Notes: generated from the letters alone by a model not told the origin. A DNA stretch of 64,000 bases from Brevundimonas sp. 357 (GCF_003938605.1 NZ_RHWX01000013.1:54661-118660); one strand, 5' to 3'. Counted from the first letter of the stretch, positions 9,324 through 19,763 are shown. Program-made: numbers and translations.

Positions 9324-9395
9324 TTAGGCCTCTAGACAACAGCCGCGCTCGAGGTCCGATGACGCCTCTTCACGCAAGCCATGCTATTTCACACC

Positions 9396-10400
9396 ATGGC
9401 TGATGAACCTTTACTGTCGGAAGACGACGAAGCGCCTGAATTGCTCAACGCGCGCATCGACGCGCCGGGCGTGCGTCTGGACAAGGCTCTGGCCGAGGCC
9501 TTCCCGACCCTGTCCCGCGCCCGGCTCCAGGCCCTGCTGGCCGACGGCGCCGTCACCCGCGACGGCCAGACGGTCTCCAACGGTTCGGCCAAGGCCCAAC
9601 CCGGTCTCTATGTGGTCGCCCTGCCGCCCGTCGCCCCGGCCACGCCCCAGCCGGAAGCCATTCCTCTGACCGTCCTGTTCGAGGACGCCGACCTGATCGT
9701 CATCGACAAGGCGCCCGGCATGGCCGCCCACCCGGCGCCGGGCTGCGAGACAGGCACTCTGGTCAACGCCCTGCTTGCCCACTGCGGCGACAGTCTCTCC
9801 GGCATCGGCGGCGTCGCCCGCCCCGGCATCGTCCACCGCCTGGACAAGGACACTTCGGGCGTCATGGTCGCCGCCAAGTCCGACCGCGCCCACGCAGGTC
9901 TGTCCGCCCTGTTCGCCGCCCACGACATCGAGCGCACCTATGTGGCCCTGACGCGCGGCGCGCCCTCGCCCGAAAAGGGCCGCATCCAGACCCAGATCGG
10001 CCGCTCCAGCGGCGACCGCAAGAAGATGGCCGTGCTGCGCTCCGGCGGGCGCGAAGCGATCACCGACTATGTGGTTCAGCAAACCTTCGGCCGCCCGGCC
10101 AAGGCCTCGAACGCCCCGCTAGCCGCTCGCGTCGCCTGCACCCTGCACACCGGCCGCACCCACCAGATCCGCGTCCACATGGCGTCCAAGGGCGCGCCCC
10201 TGCTCGGCGATCCTGTCTACGGCTCGGGCAGCCCCGCCGCCACCGTCCGCGCCGCCGTCGAGGAGTCCGGCTTGATACGCCAGGCCCTGCACGCCGCCGT
10301 CCTCGGCTTCATCCACCCCGTCACCGGCGAAGCCCTCCGCTTCGAAACCGCCCCGCCCGAGGACATGCTGCGGCTGGAAGCCCTGCTCAGCGAACTCTGA
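9396..10400 (+). CDS. RluA-family rRNA pseudouridine synthase (RluD-like)
   Basis: A 334-residue enzyme that isomerises specific uridines in rRNA or tRNA. Residues about 22-75 form an S4 RNA-binding domain ('VRLDKALAEAFPTLSRARLQALLADGAV'), and the catalytic motif HRLDKDTSG contains the nucleophile Asp150. The C-terminal 'GRTHQIRVHMA' motif is also diagnostic. S4 plus RluA catalytic domain is the RluC/RluD architecture; RluD (23S helix 69) is the better guess by length. An in-frame ATG at 9381 is an alternative start. It ends 233 bases before rpoH, the arrangement seen in many Caulobacterales. Confidence 0.9.
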   Translation: MADEPLLSEDDEAPELLNARIDAPGVRLDKALAEAFPTLSRARLQALLADGAVTRDGQTVSNGSAKAQPGLYVVALPPVAPATPQPEAIPLTVLFEDADLIVIDKAPGMAAHPAPGCETGTLVNALLAHCGDSLSGIGGVARPGIVHRLDKDTSGVMVAAKSDRAHAGLSALFAAHDIERTYVALTRGAPSPEKGRIQTQIGRSSGDRKKMAVLRSGGREAITDYVVQQTFGRPAKASNAPLAARVACTLHTGRTHQIRVHMASKGAPLLGDPVYGSGSPAATVRAAVEESGLIRQALHAAVLGFIHPVTGEALRFETAPPEDMLRLEALLSEL

Positions 10401-10443
10401 CGCTTTGGCGCGCCGTCGCGTCTGCGCCAAACTGTCCGCTTTA

Positions 10444-10470
10444 TTAGCAACAACATCTGTGCTAGATAAT
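10444..10470 (+). promoter_or_regulatory. candidate rpoH promoter
   Basis: GCTAGATA at 10461-10468 resembles the -10 consensus described for the Caulobacter housekeeping sigma (GCTANAWC). The -35 partner (TTAGCA, 10444-10449) is weak. The region is visibly A/T-richer than its surroundings and lies about 165 bases before the rpoH start, leaving room for a second, heat-shock promoter. Confidence 0.3.
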
Positions 10471-10633
10471 CGCCACGACGGACGACCCGCGCGGTCGCCG
10501 CCGAATTGAGACAATCCGCCCCTTTCGCTCCGGGCAACGGATTCCCATCTTATCAGTTGAGGGGCGAGGCGATGATGCACGTCATGTGGTCAAAGCCGCG
10601 GCGCCTGCTCTAGCATTCGGTCGGAGGGACCAC

Positions 10634-11518
10634 ATGGCCAATACCACGCTGACGGTGATGTCGCCTGAACAGGGACTGTCCCGTTATCTCACGGAAATCC
10701 GTAAGTTTCCGATGCTGACCAAGGATGAGGAGTTCATGCTCGCCAAGCGGTGGAGCGAACACCAGGATCCTGAGGCCGCCCACCGTCTCGTGACCTCTCA
10801 CCTGCGCCTCGTGGCCAAGATCGCCATGGGTTATCGCGGCTACGGCCTGCCGATCGGCGAGGTGATCTCCGAGGGCAACGTCGGCCTGATGCAGGCCGTC
10901 AAGAAATTCGATCCCGACAAGGGCTTCCGCCTGGCGACCTACGCCATGTGGTGGATTCGCGCCTCGATCCAGGAATACATCCTGCGTTCCTGGTCTCTCG
11001 TGAAGATGGGCACCACGGCGGCGCAGAAGAAGCTCTTCTTCAACCTGCGCAAGGCCAAGAGCCAGATCTCGGCCTTCGAGGAAGGCGACCTGCACCCGGA
11101 ACACCTGGCGGCCATCGCCACCAAGCTGGGCGTGTCGGAAGAAGAAGTCACCAACATGAACCGCCGCCTCGGCGGCGACGCTTCGCTGAACGCCCCGTTG
11201 CGCGCGGACGGCGAAAGCGAGTGGCAGGACTGGCTGGCCGACGACGACGCCGTCAGCCAGGAGACCCAACTCGCCGAAGACGAGGAAAAGTCGATCCGCA
11301 TGAGCCTGCTGCAAGAGGCCATGGAGGAGTTGACCGACCGCGAGAAGCACATCCTGACCGAGCGTCGCCTCAAGGACGACCCGGTCACGCTGGAAGAACT
11401 CGCCGGCCAGTACGGCGTCAGCCGCGAACGCGTGCGTCAGATCGAGGTGCGCGCCTTCGAAAAGCTGCAGAAGGCCATGCGCGCTGCGGCCGAGGAACGG
11501 AACCTGGTCGACGCCTGA
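10634..11518 (+). CDS. rpoH: RNA polymerase sigma-32 factor RpoH
   Basis: A 294-residue heat-shock sigma factor. Region 2 carries 'LISEGNVGLMQAVKKFDP' and 'RLATYAMWWIRASIQEYILRSW'; it is followed by the RpoH box QKKLFFNLRK, which separates RpoH from other group-3 sigmas. Region 4 ends with 'TLEELAGQYGVSRERVRQIEVRAFEKLQ', the -35-recognising helix-turn-helix. The ATG at 10634 is preferred because CGGAGGG lies just upstream and the N terminus MANTTL matches alphaproteobacterial RpoH; a start at 10586 would add 16 residues. Confidence 0.96.
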   Translation: MANTTLTVMSPEQGLSRYLTEIRKFPMLTKDEEFMLAKRWSEHQDPEAAHRLVTSHLRLVAKIAMGYRGYGLPIGEVISEGNVGLMQAVKKFDPDKGFRLATYAMWWIRASIQEYILRSWSLVKMGTTAAQKKLFFNLRKAKSQISAFEEGDLHPEHLAAIATKLGVSEEEVTNMNRRLGGDASLNAPLRADGESEWQDWLADDDAVSQETQLAEDEEKSIRMSLLQEAMEELTDREKHILTERRLKDDPVTLEELAGQYGVSRERVRQIEVRAFEKLQKAMRAAAEERNLVDA

Positions 11519-11534
11519 CGTCGACCACGGCTCC

Positions 11535-12341
11535 CTACCCCGCCCGCGCCAGGGTCTCGGGCGGCGCCAGCTTCAGCACCGCCTGAACCGGCGCCGTCAG
11601 GACGGCTTTCGTCGGCGCCCCGGCGGCCAGCACCGTATCCAGACCCGCCGCCGCGATCGCCAGCGGCGCGTCGCCGGTCTTGATGGCCAGCGCCTTCAAC
11701 GTCTCGGCCTGCTGCTTGATGGCCCGTACGGCCTGCATCGGGTCGCTGTCGAACTGCGTCAGGGCCGAGAACAGGATCCGCATCGCCTGATCCTTGACCG
11801 CCACCGCGGCCTCGGCGCCGGAACGCGGCTTGTCCGCCTTGCGCTTCTGCGGTCCGGCGTAGTCGTCCGAGTTGAAGCGCCGCCGATCCGGGCCGACATA
11901 ACCCACCGCCTCGACCCAGTCGCGCGGCTTGGTCGCCAGGTTCTCGATCCGACGTTGCAGATCGCCGCTGGTGAAGGGTTTTCTCAGGAACTCGTGCACG
12001 CCGGAATCCCGCGCGCCCTTGATGGCGCTGGCGGTCGCCTCGGCCGTCACCATGATGATCGGCGCGCGTCGGCACGACAGGCTGGAGCGACGGATGCGCC
12101 GCACCAGGGCCTCGCCGTCCAGCTTCGGCCCCGCCCGCTCGGTGCAGATCAGGCCCGGCTCCATCTCGCGCGCCAGGTCCAGCACGCGCGCCTCGTCGCC
12201 CTCGACCACGATCTCGCGCGATCCGAACCCCTTCAGCAGGTCCATCAGCAGGCGCGCGGCGGCGGGATTGGGATCAACGATCAGCACGCGCCGAACCACC
12301 GGCGCGATCCTCTGTATCGTTTTGGCGTCTAGGGCGAACAC
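11535..12341 (-). CDS. receiver-domain protein with Glu at the phosphoacceptor position
   Basis: About 268 residues from the GTG at 12341, which has a GGAG site eight bases upstream; a GTG at 12380 would add 13 residues. Residues 16-135 form a CheY-like receiver: hydrophobic beta-1 ending at Asp23 (LIVDPNP), beta-4 Thr99 (MVTAE), and Lys121 (LRKPF). The spacing to the phosphoacceptor position puts Glu68 there (ICTERAG) in place of Asp, so ordinary phosphorylation is not expected. The rest is helical with no DNA-binding motif. It converges on rpoH (16-base gap). A constitutively active or phosphorylation-independent partner-binding role is inferred. Confidence 0.8.
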   Translation of the reverse strand: MFALDAKTIQRIAPVVRRVLIVDPNPAAARLLMDLLKGFGSREIVVEGDEARVLDLAREMEPGLICTERAGPKLDGEALVRRIRRSSLSCRRAPIIMVTAEATASAIKGARDSGVHEFLRKPFTSGDLQRRIENLATKPRDWVEAVGYVGPDRRRFNSDDYAGPQKRKADKPRSGAEAAVAVKDQAMRILFSALTQFDSDPMQAVRAIKQQAETLKALAIKTGDAPLAIAAAGLDTVLAAGAPTKAVLTAPVQAVLKLAPPETLARAG

Positions 12342-12418
12342 GGGGCGAGCTCCATTCCAGAGCCCGACCCTATGCCCCACGGGTTAAGGCGATGTTGCCT
12401 CAGCCCAAAAATGTAAAC

Positions 12419-13714
12419 TTAGCCTTGGAACGGATCGCGCATCAGAATGGTGTCGTCGCGCTCGGGGCTGGTCGACAGCAGGGCCACCGGCGCGCCGATC
12501 AGCTCCTCGATCCGCCGCACATACTTCAGCGCATGGGCGTTCAGATCCTTGAAGCTGCGGACGCCGCCCGTGCTCTCGGTCCAGCCTTCCAGCTCCTCGA
12601 ACACCGGCTCGGCCGAAGCCTGATCCTTCAGGCTGGACGGCAGATAGTCCAGCACCTCGCCGTTGATGCGATAGCCGACGCAGATCTTCAGCGTCTTCAG
12701 TCCGTCCAGCACGTCCAGCTTGGTCAGGGCGATGCCGTCGATGCCGTTGATCGCCACCGACTGGCGCACCAGCACCGCATCGAACCAGCCGCAGCGACGC
12801 GCCCGGCCGGTGTTCACGCCGACCTCGCGACCCACGACCGCCAGATGTTCGCCGACCTCATCGTTCAGTTCGCAGGCGAAGGGGCCTTCGCCGACGCGCG
12901 TCGTATAGGCCTTCACAATGCCCAGCACATAGCCGACGCCGCGCGGACCGACGCCCGACCCCGCCGCCGCCTGTCCGGCGATGGTGTTCGAGCTGGTCAC
13001 ATAGGGATAGGTGCCGTGATCCACGTCCAGGAAGGCGCCCTGCGCCCCTTCGAACAGCACGCGCTTGCCTGCCTTCTGCGCGGCGTCCAGCACCCGCCAC
13101 GCCGGCTTGACGTAGGGCAGGATCTTCGGCGCGATCTCCAGCAGTTGCGCCAGCAGGGCCGCCGGGTCGATCGGCTCCAGCCCCAGACCCGCGCGCAGCG
13201 GATCATGGTGCGAGCGCAGACGGTCGATCTTGATCTTCAGGTCGTCTTCATTGGCCAGGTCGCAGACGCGGATGGCGCGGCGGCCCACCTTGTCCTCATA
13301 GGCCGGGCCGATGCCGCGGCCGGTCGTGCCGATCTTGGCGCCCGGCGCGCTGGCGGCGGCCTCGCGCGCCACGTCCAGCGCCGGGTGGATCGGCAGGATC
13401 AGGCAGGCGTTGTCGGCGATGGTCAGGATGTCGGGGGTGATGGCCACGCCCTGGGCCTGGATCTTCTCGATCTCGCCGACCAGGTGCCACGGGTCCACGA
13501 CCACGCCGTTGCCGATGATCGAGGGCTTGCCCTGCACCACGCCCGAAGGCAGCAGCGCTAGCTTGTAGACCTTGCCGTCGACGACCAGCGTATGCCCGGC
13601 GTTATGGCCGCCCTGGAACCGCACGACCATGTCGGCCCGGTTCGACAACCAGTCGACAATCTTGCCCTTGCCCTCGTCGCCCCATTGGGCGCCGACCACT
13701 GCGACGTTAGCCAA
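12419..13714 (-). CDS. purA: adenylosuccinate synthetase
   Basis: A 431-residue GTP-dependent enzyme that joins IMP and aspartate to adenylosuccinate, first committed step to AMP. The N terminus is '[13 protein letters not shown]', the phosphate-binding loop with catalytic Asp and His (later '[11 protein letters not shown]'). '[14 protein letters not shown]' and '[22 protein letters not shown]' are further PurA signatures. No ATG exists at the family N terminus: the TTG at 13714, with GGAGAA six bases upstream, gives the expected M-A-N-V-A-V-V start. Upstream reading frame to 13903 lacks similarity and is rejected. serC lies 92 bases upstream in the same direction. Confidence 0.95.
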   Translation of the reverse strand: MANVAVVGAQWGDEGKGKIVDWLSNRADMVVRFQGGHNAGHTLVVDGKVYKLALLPSGVVQGKPSIIGNGVVVDPWHLVGEIEKIQAQGVAITPDILTIADNACLILPIHPALDVAREAAASAPGAKIGTTGRGIGPAYEDKVGRRAIRVCDLANEDDLKIKIDRLRSHHDPLRAGLGLEPIDPAALLAQLLEIAPKILPYVKPAWRVLDAAQKAGKRVLFEGAQGAFLDVDHGTYPYVTSSNTIAGQAAAGSGVGPRGVGYVLGIVKAYTTRVGEGPFACELNDEVGEHLAVVGREVGVNTGRARRCGWFDAVLVRQSVAINGIDGIALTKLDVLDGLKTLKICVGYRINGEVLDYLPSSLKDQASAEPVFEELEGWTESTGGVRSFKDLNAHALKYVRRIEELIGAPVALLSTSPERDDTILMRDPFQG

Positions 13715-13806
13715 GACCGTTTCTCCGCAATCCAGAATGCGGTGGGAGCCTATAACCCCTGAATCGTCCGGAGTCGCCCCCAAAGGGCGTAGGATGGGCG
13801 ACAGAA

Positions 13807-14967
13807 TTATCCAACCAGCTCGCCGACCGCCGTCTGGAACGCCCACTCCAGCCACGGCGTCGCGGCCACGACGTCCGCCGTCTCGACCGTGCAACCGCAC
13901 CACAGGCGCAGGCCCGGAGGCGCATAACGATGCGGCTCCATGTCATAGACCGCCCCTTCGCCTTCCAGCAGCCCCTTGAACCGCTTCACGAAGGCCTTCT
14001 GTCCCGCCTCGTCCATCGCCGCCACGCGCGGATCGACGAACTTCAGGCAGACCGACGTGGTCGAGCGGATTTCGGGGCGCTCCGGCAGGAAGTCGATCCA
14101 GTCGGTCCGCTCCACCCACTCGGCCAGAGCCGCATAGTTGGCGTCGGTGCGCGCGATCAGCGCGGGCAGGCCGCCCACGCCCTTCGCCCAGTCCAGCGCG
14201 TCGATCCAGTCCTCGATGGTCAGGACCGAGAAGGTGTTCATCACCACCCCGTCCGCCAGGGTCCGGTCAAAACCCTTCCTGTCGACGATCCGCAGCACCT
14301 TGGGCACGGCCCGATCGGGGCGATAGGCGTCCAGCCGCGCCACGGCGCGCGGCGACAGCACCATCAGGCCGATGCCCGCCTCGCCGCCCAGCGCCTTCTG
14401 GAAGCTGAAGGTCGTCACATCCAGCTTGTCCCACGGCAGATCCATCGCAAACGCCGCCGAGGTCGCGTCGCAGATGGTCAGCCCCTCGCGGTCGTCGGCG
14501 ATCCAGTCCCCATCCGGCACTCGCACGCCCGAGGTCGTGCCGTTCCACGGGAACACCACGTCCTTCTTCGGATCGACCTGGGACAGATCCGGCAGCTCGC
14601 CCCACGGCGCCGTCAGCACTTCCGGCTCCAGCTTCAGGTGGTCGCGCACGTCGGTCGCCCAGACCTGACCGAAATTCTCATAGGCGACGACCTGCACCGG
14701 CCGCTCGCCCAGCATGCACCACAGCGCAGCCTCGACCGCCCCGGTGTCCGAGCCGGGCGTATAGAGCAGCACATAGTCGTCCGGCGGGCTCAGCACCTCG
14801 CGCGTCAGCTTCAGCCCATGCGCAAACCGCTCGGCCACTTCCGGCGCGCGGATGCCCCGGCCCATCAGATTGGTCGGCAGCCCCGCCAACGACCAGCCCG
14901 GACGCTTGGCCGTCGGCCCGGCCGAGAACCAGGGGCGAGCGGGCTTGGCGGCGGGCTTGGACGTCAT
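13807..14967 (-). CDS. serC: phosphoserine aminotransferase
   Basis: A 386-residue PLP enzyme that transaminates 3-phosphohydroxypyruvate to phosphoserine in serine synthesis and also serves pyridoxine synthesis in some bacteria. The cofactor lysine is Lys191 in '[12 protein letters not shown]'; '[12 protein letters not shown]' and '[11 protein letters not shown]' are the phosphate-binding parts. It belongs to the longer alphaproteobacterial/archaeal SerC type (~385 residues). serA, a frequent neighbour, is not present in the window. Same strand as purA. Confidence 0.93.
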   Translation of the reverse strand: MTSKPAAKPARPWFSAGPTAKRPGWSLAGLPTNLMGRGIRAPEVAERFAHGLKLTREVLSPPDDYVLLYTPGSDTGAVEAALWCMLGERPVQVVAYENFGQVWATDVRDHLKLEPEVLTAPWGELPDLSQVDPKKDVVFPWNGTTSGVRVPDGDWIADDREGLTICDATSAAFAMDLPWDKLDVTTFSFQKALGGEAGIGLMVLSPRAVARLDAYRPDRAVPKVLRIVDRKGFDRTLADGVVMNTFSVLTIEDWIDALDWAKGVGGLPALIARTDANYAALAEWVERTDWIDFLPERPEIRSTTSVCLKFVDPRVAAMDEAGQKAFVKRFKGLLEGEGAVYDMEPHRYAPPGLRLWCGCTVETADVVAATPWLEWAFQTAVGELVG

Positions 14968-15020
14968 GACGGTCTCTACAGTCTCGGGGAGGAGAAGAAG
15001 TAAGCTAAGCCCTTAAGCCG

Positions 15021-15977
15021 TCAGCGGCCGGGCTTATAGGGCCGGCGTTCACGCCATTCGGCCGCAAACCGGACCAGTTCGTCGTCCGGCGTCTCCGGCA
15101 GCGTCACCACCAGCTTCGCCAGCAGATCGCCGCGCTTGCCGTTCGCATAGGCGCCGCGCCCCTTCAGCCGCAGCACCTTGCCCGAGTTCGAGCCCTTGGG
15201 GATGGTCATCATCACCGCGCCCTCGGGCGTCGGCACCTGGATCTTCCCGCCCAGCACCGCGTCGGGGACCGACACCGCCAGATCCATCGTCAGATCAGCG
15301 CCGTCGCGCTTGAACACCGGGTGCGGCTGGATACGCAGTTCGATCAGGGCGTCGCCCGCCTGACCGCCCCGCCCCGACGCGCCCTGCCCCTTCAACCGGA
15401 TCACCTGGCCTTCGGACGCGCCCTTGGGAATGGCCACATCCAGCATCCGCCCGTCCGAGAACTGGATGCGCCGCGTCGTCCCGGCGATGGCGTCCTCAAG
15501 GCTGATGTCCAGGGTGGCCCGCACGTCCTGGCCGCGCCCGCCGCCGAACCCACGCCCGGCCCCACGCCCGCCGCCGCCGAAAGCGCCGAAAATCTCTTCC
15601 AGATCGATGTCGTCGAAGCTGGCCCGGCCGCCGGGACCGCCCTCGCCGCGCCCGCCGAAGCCGAAGCCCCCGAAACCCCCGCCGCCCGGCCGTCCGCCCT
15701 GCGCCCCGCCGCCGAAGCCGCGAAACTGCTCGCGTCCGTCGGCGTCGATCTCGCCGCGATCATACTTCGCCCGCTTCTCGGCGTCGCCCAACAGGTCGAA
15801 GGCGGCGGTGATGCGCTTGAACCGTTCCTCGGCGGCCTTGTCGCCGGGATTCTTGTCGGGGTGCAGTTCCTTGGCCAGCTTGCGGAACGCCTTCTTGATC
15901 TCGTCCGCGCTCGCGCCCTTGGAAACGCCCAGTTCCTGATAGGGATCGCCAGCCAATTTTCGCTCCACTCGGATCAA
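15021..15977 (-). CDS. DnaJ-class co-chaperone, CbpA-like (J domain, no zinc finger)
   Basis: About 318 residues. An N-terminal J domain with the HPD motif at residues 39-41 stimulates DnaK ATPase. It is followed by a long Gly/Phe-rich linker (about residues 75-145, '[15 protein letters not shown]' type) and two beta-barrel C-terminal domains ('[18 protein letters not shown]', '[26 protein letters not shown]'). The CXXCXGXG zinc centre of DnaJ is absent, which gives the CbpA/DnaJ-class-II architecture. A TTG at 15956 (L8, after a GGAG site) is an equally good start and would remove seven basic residues. Confidence 0.88.
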   Translation of the reverse strand: MIRVERKLAGDPYQELGVSKGASADEIKKAFRKLAKELHPDKNPGDKAAEERFKRITAAFDLLGDAEKRAKYDRGEIDADGREQFRGFGGGAQGGRPGGGGFGGFGFGGRGEGGPGGRASFDDIDLEEIFGAFGGGGRGAGRGFGGGRGQDVRATLDISLEDAIAGTTRRIQFSDGRMLDVAIPKGASEGQVIRLKGQGASGRGGQAGDALIELRIQPHPVFKRDGADLTMDLAVSVPDAVLGGKIQVPTPEGAVMMTIPKGSNSGKVLRLKGRGAYANGKRGDLLAKLVVTLPETPDDELVRFAAEWRERRPYKPGR

Positions 15978-16052
15978 TACGAACCAGAGCGTCAGTTAAG
16001 CCATGCGCCCGCCCGCCGAAAGAGGCGAGGATGGTTTCCTCATGTTGCAACA

Positions 16053-16073
16053 CCCTCTCCCGGCGGGAGAGGG
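16053..16073. repeat. REP-like hairpin downstream of the GTA cluster
   Basis: CCCTCTCCC and GGGAGAGGG form a perfect 9-bp stem with a 3-base loop nine bases after the last GTA gene. No T-run follows on the minus strand, so its terminator role is uncertain; the sequence matches the hairpins at 24191-24211 and 25324-25346. Confidence 0.65.
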
Positions 16074-16082
16074 CCTTGTATC

Positions 16083-19000
16083 TCACAACCCCAACACCGC
16101 CTCCGTCCCCCAGCCATACCCTTCGCCCCACTGAGCCACGGCAACCCGGACGCCCGCCCCAACGCCCCCGGGAAAGTCCGCCGCGACCTCTACCGCGCCA
16201 TAGACCGCCGCCAGCCCCTCGACCTCCCAAACCCGGCGCACGACGACGCCGTCCAGCACCCGCACCCGAAACCGCCTCGGATCGACCTCGGGCGGCTCGC
16301 CTTCCCAACCGTCGCCGCCCCGCCGCACGCGCGGCAACCAGTTCAACCGCCACCCGCCGCCCTCCGACCTCGCCTGCAGATGCGCCGGTCGCCACGGCGC
16401 CGCGTTCCGGTTGCTCCAGACGAAGCCGACCTCCGTCGTCCCCGCCCCGCCCGGCGGCGAACCCACAGGCCCCGCCCGCCAGATCCGCGGCAATCCACGC
16501 TCGACCGCATCGACCTCGGCGCGCGCCATGCCGCGATCCAGCACCACGACCAGCGTCCCCGGTTCCGCCCCGCGCGCGGCCGCCTCTTCCGTCCCCTGCT
16601 GTCCGCGCAACAGGCCGCTCAACCGCCACACGTCGCCGCCGACCATCTCGGCCCGGCGGAACTGCACCAGCTCCCACCCGTCCGCACTGCGCACCGCCAG
16701 CAGATTGGCGCCCGACAGAACCGCCTCGGCCGCCCGGCTCTGCGGCGCCTGCCCCTCGATCCGCACGTTCAGCACGCCCGTCTCGTCCCTGCGCCCGACC
16801 ACGCCGGGCCGCAAGCGCGCCGTCAGCGTCCCCACCGTCGCGGGCGTCTCCACCACCGCCCTCTGCGTCAGACTGTCGACTGAGGCCCCGCCATGCAGGG
16901 CCATCGGCGTCCACGGCTCCGCCGCGGCCGCGACCACCGGCCGCCCGTCCGCCTCCTCGCCCGGCAGAGGCGGCAGGTCCAACAGCATCAGGAACGGCGC
17001 CCCCGGCGTTCCCGCCCCGCCGCCGTCTCCGCGCCAATCCTCGGGCGCGTCCACGACAGCGACCTCGACCACCGGCGCCAGCACCGCCCTGGGCGTCTCA
17101 TCCCAGTCCAGCCGCTCGACGCGCCAGTCGCCCGCACGCCCCTCCACCGCCGTCACATCGCCCGGCTCCAGCCTCAGCGCCTCCAGCGGCCCCAGCTTCA
17201 GCGTCAGCCGCTCCACCGCCTCGCCCGCCAACAGCCGCTGCGCCGCCGCCGTCGCCAGCCCGGCCCCGACCACGGCGGGCAAGGCCGCATCCACGCCGCC
17301 GCCTTCGCCCTCGCCGCGCACCGTCACCGCGCCCAACTGATAATCCGCCGCCTCATCGATGAAGCGCAGCCGCGCCGCGCCCGGCCGAGGCGTCAACCGA
17401 CGATCCGCCGCCGCGCTCCCGCCCTTGTCGGGCAGGGCCAGCGCCGCCTGATGCAGCGTCATCCCCCGCGCCGTCTCGCCCAGCACGGCCACCCGACCAC
17501 CCCGCTCGGCTGTCGTCGCCCCCAGCGCCTGCACCAGCGGCGACAAGGCGTCCTTCGTCGCCATCGGCCGGTCGATGACATAGCCCGTCACCCCGCCGTC
17601 CACCGCCCCGAGCGTGAAGTCCGTCTCCGCCAAACCGCCGCGCTTCAGGATCGCCTCGATCAGCCCGCGCGCATCGCCGCCCATCCGCCCGTTCAGCCAG
17701 TGCCCCGTGCGCCAGGCGCCCGCATCGGCCCACACTTCACTCAGCGCCGGAAACGCCGGATAAGGCCGCGCGTCCCAGCACCAGACGTCCGCCCCTTCCA
17801 GCATCGGCCCGCCATAGACGCTTGAAACCGGGTTGTTCGCGGGCTGCGCATAATGCCCCAGCACCGCCTCGATCAGCCGCCGCTGCATCCGGTCGTCGCG
17901 CGCCCCGGTCGAGTACGGCGGAAGGGCGTTCTCGCTGCTCTTCGGGTCTTGGAACAGGTTCGGCGCATTGCCCCCGCGATCCACCGCCGCACAGCCGAAC
18001 TCGGTCAGCCGGATCGGCTTCATCCCCGGAACCCAGGCCGTCGGCGACGCCTGCCGCACGCCGCCCACGCGCTCATGATGCCGGTTCGACCACCAGCCCT
18101 TCAGATCCTTGTAGCACCAGATCCAGTCCTCGCCGTGGGCGCCGTCCGTGATCGGCGTCCGCGTCTGCGCCGCCCGATCCGCCGCGCTGGCGTAGAACCA
18201 GTCATACCCCTCGCCGCCCGCCACCTGCGCCGCCAGATAGGCCGGGTCCGACGGCCCCTTGAAATCTTCGGCGTCCCGCCCTCCGGCGCCCGCGCGCCAG
18301 TCGCCCATCGGCGGATACCAGTCGATGCCGACGTAATCGATGTTCGGGTCCGCCCACAGCGGATCGAGGTGAAACCTTGCCTCTCCATCCCTCTGCCAGC
18401 CGAAATACTCCGACCAGTCGGCAGCGTAGCTCAGCTTGACCCGCGCCCCGACCACCGCCCGACACTCCGCCGCCAGCGTCCGGAACTGCGCCACCGCCGG
18501 AAAGCCTCCGTCCGCATCCCGCGTCCAGGTCAGCCCTCGCATCTCCGAGCCGATCAGCAGGCCGTCCGCCCCCTCATCCGCCGCCATGCGGGCATAGTGC
18601 AGCGCCAGCCGCCTCAACCCCCAACCGCCCGCCGTCCCGAACAGAGCCGCGACCTCGGCCGTCGCCCCCGCCCCGTCCGTCCCCGTGATCCGCCCCCGCC
18701 ACGGATAGCCGGGGCAGTCCATGAAGACGAAGGGATACAGCGTCACCTCCAGCCCGCGCGCCTTCAGCGCCCGGATCGCCTGCCGCACGCTGTCGTCCGA
18801 GGGCGTGCCGCCATAGGCCGGACCATCCTCTACCTGAGAGATCAGATGCGCGTCCGCCCGCTCGACCCCGGCCACGCGCCAGACCAGCGGCTCGGTCGGT
18901 TTCTGACGCCGCTCCACCCCCGGCCGGATGCGGCAATGGCTCATGCGTATGTCGTCGCCGAACCAGCCGACCACCAGACTGACCCGCTTCAACCTCGGCG

Positions 19001-19760
19001 CCTGGGCCGTCAGCTGATCCAGCGAGGCCTCCAGGTCGGTCTGACCCGCCGTCAAATGCACGTTCTCCGGCGTCGATTTCGCCAGCCCTTCGCGCCGCAT
19101 CACCGGCTCGGTCGCCAGGCAGAACTCCCCCGCGCCGGGGATCAGGCAAACGCCCTCAAGCCGGTCTTCCAGCTGCGGCGCCGCCCCCTGCGGCCGCCGG
19201 AACACCTCGAACGCCAGTTGCGGCGGCCGGTCGCCCCAGGCGTCCAGCGGCAGATCCTCGAACACCACATAGGCTGTACCGCGATAAGCGGGCGCCCGCC
19301 CCTCCACCGCCTCGATCAACGGATCCGGCGTCTGATCCTCGGTCCCGCGATGCAGGCGCATGGTCACGCCCGCCATGTCCATCGGCTGGCCGTCGGCCCA
19401 GATGCGGCCCACTCCGTCGATCGGCCCCTCGCACAGGGCCACCGCGAAACTCAGCGAATAGGCGTAGTCGACCGTCTTTCCCGCCTTGCCCGCCGACCGC
19501 TTCTCCTTGCGCTCCAGAAACCGCGCGGCCCAGATCACCTGTCCCGTCACCCGCGCCCGCCCGAAGACGCAGGCCATCGGCGCCCCCTCGGCCGAGGATT
19601 GCAGCTTCAGCCCCTCCAGCCTCGGCCCGACCTGCCGCGCGGGCGACAATCCAGCGACCAGCCTGTCGTCCAGCGCCCGCCCCAGCAGCCCCCCGGCCAA
19701 CAGGCCCAGGCTGCTGACGCCCGCCATGCCCCCAAGGCCGCCCAGCAGCACCTGCGCCAT
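16083..19760 (-). CDS. GTA host-specificity / tail-tip protein (gp15-type, TIM-barrel)
   Basis: At 1,225 residues this is the largest gene in the window. The N terminus 'LLGGLGGMAGVSSLGLLAGGLLGRALDD' is a Gly-rich hydrophobic segment, followed by a phage-tail domain ('PMACVFGRARVTGQVIWAARFLE'). About residues 300-620 look like the GTA TIM-barrel glycosidase-like domain ('EVTLYPFVFMDCPGYPWRGRITG', 'YVGIDWYPPMGDWR', 'IRLTEFGCAAVDRGGNAPN'). The remainder has the putative phage tail repeat domains with beta-rich Arg/Gly content. In RcGTA the protein forms the megatron/central fibre that contacts the recipient envelope. It is intact, without frameshift, and begins three bases after gp14. Confidence 0.92.
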   Translation of the reverse strand: MAQVLLGGLGGMAGVSSLGLLAGGLLGRALDDRLVAGLSPARQVGPRLEGLKLQSSAEGAPMACVFGRARVTGQVIWAARFLERKEKRSAGKAGKTVDYAYSLSFAVALCEGPIDGVGRIWADGQPMDMAGVTMRLHRGTEDQTPDPLIEAVEGRAPAYRGTAYVVFEDLPLDAWGDRPPQLAFEVFRRPQGAAPQLEDRLEGVCLIPGAGEFCLATEPVMRREGLAKSTPENVHLTAGQTDLEASLDQLTAQAPRLKRVSLVVGWFGDDIRMSHCRIRPGVERRQKPTEPLVWRVAGVERADAHLISQVEDGPAYGGTPSDDSVRQAIRALKARGLEVTLYPFVFMDCPGYPWRGRITGTDGAGATAEVAALFGTAGGWGLRRLALHYARMAADEGADGLLIGSEMRGLTWTRDADGGFPAVAQFRTLAAECRAVVGARVKLSYAADWSEYFGWQRDGEARFHLDPLWADPNIDYVGIDWYPPMGDWRAGAGGRDAEDFKGPSDPAYLAAQVAGGEGYDWFYASAADRAAQTRTPITDGAHGEDWIWCYKDLKGWWSNRHHERVGGVRQASPTAWVPGMKPIRLTEFGCAAVDRGGNAPNLFQDPKSSENALPPYSTGARDDRMQRRLIEAVLGHYAQPANNPVSSVYGGPMLEGADVWCWDARPYPAFPALSEVWADAGAWRTGHWLNGRMGGDARGLIEAILKRGGLAETDFTLGAVDGGVTGYVIDRPMATKDALSPLVQALGATTAERGGRVAVLGETARGMTLHQAALALPDKGGSAAADRRLTPRPGAARLRFIDEAADYQLGAVTVRGEGEGGGVDAALPAVVGAGLATAAAQRLLAGEAVERLTLKLGPLEALRLEPGDVTAVEGRAGDWRVERLDWDETPRAVLAPVVEVAVVDAPEDWRGDGGGAGTPGAPFLMLLDLPPLPGEEADGRPVVAAAAEPWTPMALHGGASVDSLTQRAVVETPATVGTLTARLRPGVVGRRDETGVLNVRIEGQAPQSRAAEAVLSGANLLAVRSADGWELVQFRRAEMVGGDVWRLSGLLRGQQGTEEAAARGAEPGTLVVVLDRGMARAEVDAVERGLPRIWRAGPVGSPPGGAGTTEVGFVWSNRNAAPWRPAHLQARSEGGGWRLNWLPRVRRGGDGWEGEPPEVDPRRFRVRVLDGVVVRRVWEVEGLAAVYGAVEVAADFPGGVGAGVRVAVAQWGEGYGWGTEAVLGL

Positions 19761-19763
19761 CGT

